Shown: piece after piece, positions 57,746 through 64,000 of the stretch
Layout of the letters: each line of letters opens with the position of its first letter
Position numbering within the stretch: position 1 is the stretch's first letter
Source of the DNA: Nostoc sp. NIES-4103
Lineage (GTDB): Bacteria; Cyanobacteriota; Cyanobacteriia; Cyanobacteriales; Nostocaceae
Assembly (NCBI RefSeq): GCF_002368335.1
Contig: NZ_AP018288.1
Span: 2,658,838-2,722,837 of the forward strand
DNA: 64,000 nucleotides
Reading direction: 5' to 3'
The notes under the pieces: generated by a model
Seen by the model: the letters and a program-made list of their open reading frames with translations, nothing else
The model's database searches: none
What the model was told of the DNA's origin: nothing
Program-made: the position numbers and the translations under genes

Positions 57746-58408
57746 ATGAATCAACAATCTCCTAGCCAAAGAACAACTATCAAACGTATACCTCAACGGG
57801 GAAGCTATGAACGTGATGTTATCTATCAAATTTTGGATGAAGGATTAGTTTGTCATGTGGGTTTTGTCGCTGACGGACAGCCTTTTGTGATTCCCACCGC
57901 TTATGGACGAATTGACGATACTCTATATATTCATGGCTCACCTGCTAGCCGGATGCTACGCTTACTCCAGCAAGGTATTGATGTCTGCGTCACAGTAACT
58001 TTACTTGATGGTTTGGTACTGGCGCGATCGGCTTTTCATCACTCCATGAATTATCGCTCGGTAGTAGTATTTGGTATGGCTACGCTTGTAGAGGATGCAA
58101 CGCAAAAATTAGCTGCCTTGAAAGCATTTACAGAACATGTTATTTCTGGACGTTGGCAAGAAGTGCGATCGCCTAGTCGCAGTGAGTTAGCTGGAACGCT
58201 AGTGCTATCTCTACCTTTAGTTGAAGCTTCGGCTAAAGTTCGCACCGGTGGCCCTAATGATGATGCATCTGATTATGATCTACCAGTATGGGCTGGGGAA
58301 ATTCCCTTACAATTGAATGTGGCAAAACCCATCCCTGATTCACGTTTGCATCCCCACATTCACGTACCTCCACATATCAGCGACTATATTAGACCAAAAG
58401 CTATCTAA
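57746..58408 (+). CDS. Pyridoxamine 5'-phosphate oxidase-like FMN-binding protein
   Basis: A split-barrel flavin-binding protein of about 220 residues. The conserved N-terminus is RTTIKRIPQRGSYERDVIYQ, followed by CHVGFVADGQPFVIPTAYGR and LYIHGSPASRMLR. The start at 57746 (MNQQSPS) is preferred; the longer frame from 57683 adds 21 unconserved residues. Divergent to the MocR regulator, which probably controls it. It may be an FMN- or F420-type reductase rather than true PdxH. Confidence 0.88.
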   Translation: MNQQSPSQRTTIKRIPQRGSYERDVIYQILDEGLVCHVGFVADGQPFVIPTAYGRIDDTLYIHGSPASRMLRLLQQGIDVCVTVTLLDGLVLARSAFHHSMNYRSVVVFGMATLVEDATQKLAALKAFTEHVISGRWQEVRSPSRSELAGTLVLSLPLVEASAKVRTGGPNDDASDYDLPVWAGEIPLQLNVAKPIPDSRLHPHIHVPPHISDYIRPKAI

Positions 58409-58471
58409 AGAGAATGTCACAAAAATAAGCTCTAGAAGCTGGGGAGCGGCTTGCAAGAAAAGTTTAATTTT

Positions 58472-58641
58472 AACGTGAGTTCGATGACCTCTCCCTCCCG
58501 GCCTCCCTCTCCTAAAAGGCGTTCGCGCAGCGTCTCCGTAAGGAGAGGGAGGAGGAACGAAAAAATAAGGGTTTTACTCCCCTCTCCTTGTAGGAGAGGG
58601 GCCGGGGGAGAGGTTAAAATAGCACTTATCGAACTCACGTT
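58472..58641. repeat. MITE-like element, family D
   Basis: A 170-bp element with perfect 14-bp inverted ends AACGTGAGTTCGAT / ATCGAACTCACGTT and an interior of CCTCTCC and GGAGAGG palindromes. Single ends of the same family occur at 43387-43400 and 49148-49160. Confidence 0.85.
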
Positions 58642-58688
58642 AATTTTAGTCAGGTTCCGCCGTAAAATACCCCCCAGCTTAGTAACTT

Positions 58689-59591
58689 TTAATGTATCCC
58701 TATAAAAAGATCATGTATAACCCTGAAAAAAGTTTTTGTTTCTAAAAGTTCCAAAGATTGTTTACAGCCTTTTATATCTAGTAAATATTTCTTGGCATAG
58801 TACATATTTTGATAATCATACCAACAGATAGAAGGCCATAAATGATGAATTAGATGATAATTCTGTCCCATAATTAAAATATTTAAAATTGGGCTAGGAT
58901 AAACTACAGTATTTTTCCAGCGTTCACGCTCAATAAACGGATAATGAGGTAAATAGCCAAAGAAGAATCCAATCTCTAGTCCGATAAAGAGTGCAGGTAA
59001 AAACCAAAAATCTATAATATAGAACAAATAACCACTTTCAATAGCAAAGTAAACACAGGTAATCAGAAATAAACGACTCAATAACCATTCCCACAATTCA
59101 TGTTTACGCCATAATCGACGCTGAAAGAAAAAAAATTCATGATACAAAAAGCGGAATGGAATTAATATCAATGGCCCACCTGCACAGACAAAATGGTCTG
59201 GATCGTTTTCTTTTTCATTCACATGAGCATGATGCTGCATATGTACTCTGAGAAATACTGGAAAAGAAAGGCACAACATGAAGGCGCTTACATGCCCTAA
59301 AATGGCATTTATTAACCGATTGGGATGGGCAACATGATGAGAGGCATCGTGAATTACTGTGCCTGCTATATGCAAAGCAATAATGTTAATAAGAAAACAG
59401 TACCAATTTTCCCAAGCCCAAAGCCAGTACCCAATAGTAGATAAGCTGACTAAGACAAGTGAAATTAGAAAAAGCAAGAGTGTGAGGTTTAATTTACCAG
59501 GAGGACTCCAAAATTGCTGGGAAATTGTTAAAACTTTATCTTGACTAGAAAATAAATGGTTGTTATTAATAATTGAATCTTCTAATGACAT
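58689..59591 (-). CDS. crtR: Beta-carotene hydroxylase, CrtR type
   Basis: A membrane diiron desaturase/hydroxylase of 300 residues. Three His boxes are present: HDASHH (81-86), HMQHH (117-121) and HLIHHLWP near residue 255. Several membrane helices flank them. In cyanobacteria CrtR adds hydroxyl groups to beta-carotene to form zeaxanthin, or to myxol-type carotenoids. Stands alone. Confidence 0.92.
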   Translation of the reverse strand: MSLEDSIINNNHLFSSQDKVLTISQQFWSPPGKLNLTLLLFLISLVLVSLSTIGYWLWAWENWYCFLINIIALHIAGTVIHDASHHVAHPNRLINAILGHVSAFMLCLSFPVFLRVHMQHHAHVNEKENDPDHFVCAGGPLILIPFRFLYHEFFFFQRRLWRKHELWEWLLSRLFLITCVYFAIESGYLFYIIDFWFLPALFIGLEIGFFFGYLPHYPFIERERWKNTVVYPSPILNILIMGQNYHLIHHLWPSICWYDYQNMYYAKKYLLDIKGCKQSLELLETKTFFRVIHDLFIGIH

Positions 59592-60124
59592 AGCATATTC
59601 AAGTAATTCTAAAATATTCCTACACTAAATTGCACAGTAACTCATCACTAGTGATTATAATTTTTAAAGGTTTTTTTATATACGTTGTTTACCAAAAAAC
59701 CAGTATAAAAATTCTAATAACTAGTGGGTTTGTTAGCAATCACTTCAATAAAATAAGTACTTGAGCTAGATTTAAAAATAAATATAAATTTTCCTGTATG
59801 AGTAGAATTTTAATTATATACCGATATTTGCTTGAAATTGATAATATTTAAAAATTTATTTTGAAATTTTTAAATATTCCTTTGAATAATTATCAGAAGT
59901 TTAACGTAAATTTATGCAACTACATTTTTTTTTGCTCAAAAAATATTAAAAAGTTATAAACAGCTAAATTGCATTTTAATTGCTTGTTTATAATCAAGCT
60001 CATAGCGAAGTCAGGGACTTCCAAATCAGATTTCCTTTCACAAGAATCAAACTGGATTGCTATGTAACACCAAGGTGCTAAAATTACTCAACAGTTATTT
60101 AGTTAATTAAGGAATTATATTGTA
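59592..60124. other. Gene-free AT-rich interval
   Basis: Strongly A/T-rich promoter region between divergent crtR and the nitronate monooxygenase gene. No ORF or repeat stands out. Confidence 0.5.
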
Positions 60125-61183
60125 ATGGCCTCTATCCTCCATCCCTTGCGGATTGGCAAACACATTGTCCGCTATCCCATTGTTCAAGGTGCAATGGCAG
60201 TAGGGGTATCTGGGGCAAAGCTTGCTGGAGCAGTTGCCAACGCGGGTGGAGTAGGTGTGATAGCCTCACTAGGACTGGGGTTGCATTCTCCTAACTTTCA
60301 CCAACGCAAACGAGGCAGCTTTTTTGAAGCTAATCGACTTGCTTTAATAGATGAACTCACCAAAGCCCGCACCATTAGCCCAGATGGAGCGATCGCAGTT
60401 AATATTCTAGTTGCTACCAAAAATTATCCTGTATTGGCTCAAACAGCTGCTGCCCAAGGAGCAAATCTGATTATTACTGGAGCCGGATTGCCTTTGACTT
60501 TACCACAATACACAGCAGACTATCCTGATGTGGCATTGGTGCCGAGCATATCCAACTTATCCTCAGCTCAATTAATCTGCCAAACTTGGCAACGTGAATA
60601 TAATCGACTACCGGATGCCTTGATTGTGGAAAATTGTCAGCTAGTGGGAGGGCATTTCACCCAGTGCGAACATGTGAACTCTTCAGAATTCTCCATTGAA
60701 TCTCTGATTTCTCAGTTACGGGACTATTTAAAACAACAGCTGGGTGTGATGATTCCGTTAATTGTAACGGGAGGAATTAGCGATCGCACCGATATTGATC
60801 GCATGTTGGCAATAGGAGCAGATGGTGTACAAATCGGCACCCGCTTTATTACCACAGAAGAATGCGATGCCGATCAACGCTATAAAGACTACCATCTCCA
60901 AGCCTGTGCAGAAGATATTGTGACTGTGCCCAGTCCTGTAGGTAAACCCAGTCGCGCTTTACGTAATTCCTTTGCAGAACAGGCAATGATTGACTCATCA
61001 ACAACCCTGGAACGGCGATGTATTGCCAATTGTTTAGAAACCTGTTTGTGTCGAGACAGCGGAAAAACTTATTGTCTTTTGCAAGCACTGGCTAAGGCTG
61101 CCCGTGGGGACGTAGAACATGGTCTAATTTTCTCTGGAGCTAATGTTAGGTACACTGAATCCCCAAAGGATATTACTTTGTAG
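60125..61183 (+). CDS. Nitronate monooxygenase (2-nitropropane dioxygenase family)
   Basis: An FMN-dependent TIM-barrel enzyme of 352 residues: PIVQGAMAVGVSGAKLAGAVANAGGVGVIAS at the start (split by a conserved Gly-rich turn), NLIITGAGLPLTL, IVTGGISDRTDIDRMLAIGADGVQIGTRF for the FMN phosphate site, and a Cys-rich C-terminus (CIANCLETCLCRD). It oxidises nitronates or acts as an enoyl reductase-like FMN protein. The extra Cys cluster is seen in some family members. Confidence 0.88.
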   Translation: MASILHPLRIGKHIVRYPIVQGAMAVGVSGAKLAGAVANAGGVGVIASLGLGLHSPNFHQRKRGSFFEANRLALIDELTKARTISPDGAIAVNILVATKNYPVLAQTAAAQGANLIITGAGLPLTLPQYTADYPDVALVPSISNLSSAQLICQTWQREYNRLPDALIVENCQLVGGHFTQCEHVNSSEFSIESLISQLRDYLKQQLGVMIPLIVTGGISDRTDIDRMLAIGADGVQIGTRFITTEECDADQRYKDYHLQACAEDIVTVPSPVGKPSRALRNSFAEQAMIDSSTTLERRCIANCLETCLCRDSGKTYCLLQALAKAARGDVEHGLIFSGANVRYTESPKDITL

Positions 61184-61234
61184 TGCGGTATTACGAGGAG
61201 CGATCGCCCATTCATCAGCTTGTTGTGGGTATGC

Positions 61235-61585
61235 TTAGTCTGTTGACGGCTGTGGCTGTGGTGGGGGTGTCAACTCCCCAATTACTCGATTGAGCAACGC
61301 AAGGCACGTATCAACTGTATATAACTCTTGTTCAGGACGAGTAAACAAGGTCAAATACTCCCTCAACCACACAGGGGTAAGAACTTCGTGACCATTCATT
61401 GAAGAAATCAAACTATCAATTTTGACAGATTCATCCTGATACTTAAGCCTTAAATAAAGTGCCATAGGATGAAACTTAAAATCTCCAGTCATCCCACCAA
61501 CTTGATTACTTGGTAAAGATTCTAGATAAGTTTTGAGTTCATCCCATGACTCAAGCTCATTACGAAAAGCATCTAAAGTTGTCAT
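61235..61585 (-). CDS. Unrecognised 116-residue protein
   Basis: No family recognised. It is acidic, mostly helical (FRNELESWDELKTYLESLP) and ends in a short Pro/Gln tail (TPPPQPQPSTD). It is the left-most of five minus-strand genes that look like one cluster. Confidence 0.6.
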   Translation of the reverse strand: MTTLDAFRNELESWDELKTYLESLPSNQVGGMTGDFKFHPMALYLRLKYQDESVKIDSLISSMNGHEVLTPVWLREYLTLFTRPEQELYTVDTCLALLNRVIGELTPPPQPQPSTD

Positions 61586-61632
61586 AGCAAATAAATGTAT
61601 GTTAATTCAAAATTTCTCAAGTTTGCAAACAC

Positions 61633-62001
61633 TTATACACCATCAATTGTAATCTTTGCTCGTTCAGGTGGTGGGGTATAAGTTTTAGATCGAATTATAA
61701 AGCCATCTTTTTGTAAAAAACTTTGCAATTCTTTAATTTCTTCCCATCCTCTAATAAATTTGTGATCTACTTGATAATAGAGGTCATTTAAGTAATACTC
61801 TATCATTTCTTTTTTGGCTTCTGACTTCGCTTGACTTACCTGTAATTGTGTATTAATAGAACGTATTTCATCTTTTAAATCATCTTTGACCTTATCAATA
61901 GAATTTTCAATATCTGCCTTGACTTGAGCAATTCTAAATACTATCGCAATTAAACCAAAAATAGTAAGGATAAGTTCTAAATTATCTTTGATATTAAGCA
62001 T
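61633..62001 (-). CDS. Small membrane-anchored coiled-coil protein
   Basis: Residues about 9-26 (LILTIFGLIAIVFRIAQV) form one membrane helix. A charged coiled coil follows (DIENSIDKVKDDLKDEIRSI to about 70), then a soluble tail with LYYQVDHKFIRGWEEIKEL. No family recognised. Part of the minus-strand small-gene cluster. Confidence 0.6.
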   Translation of the reverse strand: MLNIKDNLELILTIFGLIAIVFRIAQVKADIENSIDKVKDDLKDEIRSINTQLQVSQAKSEAKKEMIEYYLNDLYYQVDHKFIRGWEEIKELQSFLQKDGFIIRSKTYTPPPERAKITIDGV

Positions 62002-62092
62002 ATTTTTTGTTCTCAGTTGTCAATATGTCTACAAGTAGATAAATTCAATAAACCCTGCTAAATTTAATTAGCAGGGAAAATAGAGAATTTAA

Positions 62093-62470
62093 CTAAAAGA
62101 ATGAAGCGCTACGGATACCAGAGATTTGTTCAATTTTACCTTTTAGAGTTCCAGCAAGTTTGTAGTCTTTATCTTCTAATTTTCCTGATGCTTCATCAGC
62201 AAAAAGTCCTTGGAGCTTCCCGCGAACTACTAAGAGTTTTGCAGATTTGCGCTTTCCGTTGGAATCTTTGTAACGAATGCCAATACGCCAAACAATACCA
62301 GTACGCATTAACTCTTTAACTGGTATTACTTCCTCTGTCCCTGTAGGGTCAGCAACTTTTTCAATACCAGTCTGAGCCTTTAAACCTTCGTAAGCGTCTG
62401 AAGTTTTGATGTAATAAAAATCATTAGCTCCAGCGCCAAAAACAACCTTGTGTAATACGGGTAATGGCAT
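62093..62470 (-). CDS. Unrecognised 125-residue protein, paralogue of its neighbour
   Basis: No known family. The middle (YEGLKAQTGIEKVADPTGTE, LMRTGIVWRIGIRYKD, AKLLVVRGKL) aligns with the gene just upstream, with a shared YE-x-(L/I)-K...GIEK...(L/I)...(T/S)G pattern. The two genes are 4 bp apart and probably co-translated. The composition suggests a small basic structural protein. Confidence 0.6.
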   Translation of the reverse strand: MPLPVLHKVVFGAGANDFYYIKTSDAYEGLKAQTGIEKVADPTGTEEVIPVKELMRTGIVWRIGIRYKDSNGKRKSAKLLVVRGKLQGLFADEASGKLEDKDYKLAGTLKGKIEQISGIRSASFF

Positions 62471-62474
62471 TTGA

Positions 62475-62804
62475 TTATCCTAATCTCATACGTCGTTGAA
62501 TACCGGTTGTGCGTACATCCACGCCACCAATTTTTTTAGGCAATAGTCCACCCATTGCTGATGCAAGTTTGGGAGCCACACAAAGAACAGTTTTATATTT
62601 CTTGTTTTCAAGTCTGCATTTAATCTTGACTAAATCGCCAGATTGGATAAGTTGACTAACGTTGGCTTTCCCTGCATACACTGTATTATCCGGTGAAGGA
62701 GCTTTTTCAATTCCTACAACCGTTTTTATATCTTCGTAGATATCTGGGAGTAAAGCGGAATATTTCCGCCCATCTATTGTTAAAATGTGAGGCTTTTTCA
62801 CCAT
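62475..62804 (-). CDS. Unrecognised 109-residue protein, tandem paralogue
   Basis: Shares YEDIKTVVGIEKAPSPDN and LIQSGDLVKIKCRLENKK with the following gene, so the pair arose by duplication. Ends in a basic tail (TTGIQRRMRLG). No function is recognised. Located between the long proline-rich gene and its paralogue. Confidence 0.6.
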   Translation of the reverse strand: MVKKPHILTIDGRKYSALLPDIYEDIKTVVGIEKAPSPDNTVYAGKANVSQLIQSGDLVKIKCRLENKKYKTVLCVAPKLASAMGGLLPKKIGGVDVRTTGIQRRMRLG

Positions 62805-62913
62805 AAAATTGTATTAATTCCTGCTCATTAAGATTAATCCAGTTTTTGGATGTTTTTCGGCAGGGGGGGTTAAGCCCCTGAGAGGATGTTTTACGGAAGT
62901 GCTTTTAGGGTTA

Positions 62914-64000
62914 TTATCTAAAATATTTAGACCACGTTGGTTTAACGTTCTTAGTTCCTTTTTCAAAATAGTCAACCTTGAAAATACGGACTTTAATCTC
63001 TAATAACTGCTGACCCTTACGTTGTCCGATTTTTTGGAATGAATTTTCTAGAAATTGGTCGGCTATTAATGGAGTAATTTTGTTTATTTGGTTTTGAGCT
63101 TCATCTATTGAAAAAGCATTGATGAAGACTTTGGTATTATCTTTTAAAGTTAATATGAGTTCCCAAGAACCTTTTTTGTAATCTGGTAGTGGTCGCTGAT
63201 TGGGCGGATTTGTACTTTTAGGATGTGGTACACACATTGGATACATTCTTTCGCCCCATGTGCCATCATCGCGCACCTCTCGAAAAACATAAATTATTTG
63301 CGGAATATGTCCATCTACAGGAATTTGATAACGTTCTGGTAAGGTCAGAACAGCTTGCGATTGAGGATTTTCTTCTTTATTTTTGGCGAGGCACAATTCA
63401 GTATTAGCCTTAGCTAACTCCTGAAATTTTGTGTAAGTTCCCACCGAATCGTTACCGTTAGGAGTCGCCAAAATTGTAATTAATTGAATTTCTGTTGTGG
63501 GTGTCCACTTGTTTTCTACTAGAGTGCAAGAAACAACTGGCACCGGTAACGGTAGCCATGAAATCTCACTGTTATTAATTTTTTGAGTGAGATTTCGCAT
63601 ACAAGATGTATTACAAATATTGCTATCGCTTGTTGTAGATGATGGTGTTGATGTTGGTGTGGGTGGGTCTGTAGGATTTCCTGTTCCTGGTGGGGTTGAT
63701 GGTGGAATATTTTTATTTCCATCTGGGGGAATGATAGAGGAGCCGCTTTTGGGAAGCCCACTAGGAATAATACCGGGAGGTGCAAGTTCAGTTGTTCCAC
63801 CGCTACCACCGGGCGAAGGTGCAGCAGGGGGGCCAACAAGCTTAAAACTAAATGGTTGAGGTTGAGGTTGAGGATTGGGGCTTGGTGCTGGGCTAGGGCT
63901 TGAACCAGGAAAATTACCACCTAAGTTACTAGGGGTTGTATTGGGGTTAGGGTCTTTTTTCGGGGCGGGAAACCCCGGTGGTACAGTATTCGGTGCATCA
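62914..64000 (-). CDS. Proline-rich protein, 5' end outside the window
   Basis: The frame is open from 62914 to the right window edge, at least 362 codons, so this is a partial gene. The upstream part is very rich in Pro, Gly, Ser and Thr (PSPAPSPNPQPQPQP, PPSTPPGTGNPTDPPTPTST). A Cys pair (CNTSC) lies just before a compact C-terminal domain of about 225 residues that includes VFREVRDDGTWGERMYPMCV and GSWELILTLKDNTKVFINAFS. A shorter call starting at 63600 would miss the linker. No family recognised; a modular surface or attachment protein is plausible. Confidence 0.65.
   Translation of the reverse strand, partial: DAPNTVPPGFPAPKKDPNPNTTPSNLGGNFPGSSPSPAPSPNPQPQPQPFSFKLVGPPAAPSPGGSGGTTELAPPGIIPSGLPKSGSSIIPPDGNKNIPPSTPPGTGNPTDPPTPTSTPSSTTSDSNICNTSCMRNLTQKINNSEISWLPLPVPVVSCTLVENKWTPTTEIQLITILATPNGNDSVGTYTKFQELAKANTELCLAKNKEENPQSQAVLTLPERYQIPVDGHIPQIIYVFREVRDDGTWGERMYPMCVPHPKSTNPPNQRPLPDYKKGSWELILTLKDNTKVFINAFSIDEAQNQINKITPLIADQFLENSFQKIGQRKGQQLLEIKVRIFKVDYFEKGTKNVKPTWSKYFR

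Noticed and set aside
63519..63920. 133-residue minus-strand ORF rich in His, Gln and Leu
   Set aside because: It is an out-of-frame reading of the proline-rich linker; the true frame is open from 62914 to the window edge.

Overview
This is chromosomal DNA from a filamentous, probably heterocyst-forming cyanobacterium (Nostocales-like). Evidence: many HIP1 octamers (GCGATCGC), a photosystem I psaK gene, a CrtR-type carotenoid hydroxylase, a panC-cmk fusion, heptamer tandem repeats (STRRs) between genes, and abundant small palindromic or MITE-like intergenic repeats. No rRNA or tRNA gene was recognised.

Layout. 0-4 kb: an ABC1/UbiB-type kinase and an ABC-2 exporter pair. 4.05-7.2 kb: a 29-repeat CRISPR array whose third repeat is split by an IS982-like element with a 5-bp target duplication. 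7.5-10.8 kb: housekeeping genes (alpha/beta hydrolase, sufE, psaK, a small radical SAM activase). 11.3-21.1 kb: a peptide natural-product (RiPP) locus. It holds a GG-leader peptide, a Cys-rich partner, two Nif11-type precursors whose cores carry X-Tyr-Gly motifs, a radical SAM/SPASM enzyme, a 59-codon PlpY-like gene and another short GG peptide. A convergent export set follows (PpiC-like isomerase, HlyD adaptor, C39-peptidase ABC exporter) with an HTH gene. This is the best candidate for an undescribed product: a predicted spliceotide, in which a tyramine unit would be excised from each XYG site.

22.5-31.7 kb: core metabolism (class A penicillin-binding protein, folK, Nudix hydrolase, tmk, SnoaL-like protein, holB, glpK, sodB). 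32.4-33.3 kb: a second CRISPR array of 13 repeats. 34-43.3 kb: panC-cmk, rlpA, glsA, M3 peptidase, SET-domain protein, alcohol dehydrogenase. 43.5-48.7 kb: a second C39/HlyD secretion locus, with a PEP-CTERM protein and a beta/gamma-crystallin-like protein that has its own GG leader. 49-52 kb: modA and a haem-oxygenase-like diiron protein.

52.4-55.6 kb: a decaying type I-D CRISPR-Cas locus. It has a two-repeat mini-array, an intact csc1, csc2 and the 3' part of cas10d each interrupted only by in-frame stop codons, and a fragment of a WYL regulator. 56-61 kb: a MocR/PNPOx-like divergent pair, crtR, nitronate monooxygenase. 61.2-64 kb: a run of unrecognised small genes ending in a long proline-rich protein that leaves the window; this may be part of a mobile element.

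The two large CRISPR arrays have no cas genes beside them here. The only cas genes are the I-D remnants, so maturation and interference must depend on genes elsewhere, if the arrays are active. Functional assignments rest on reading motifs by eye; no database search was possible.
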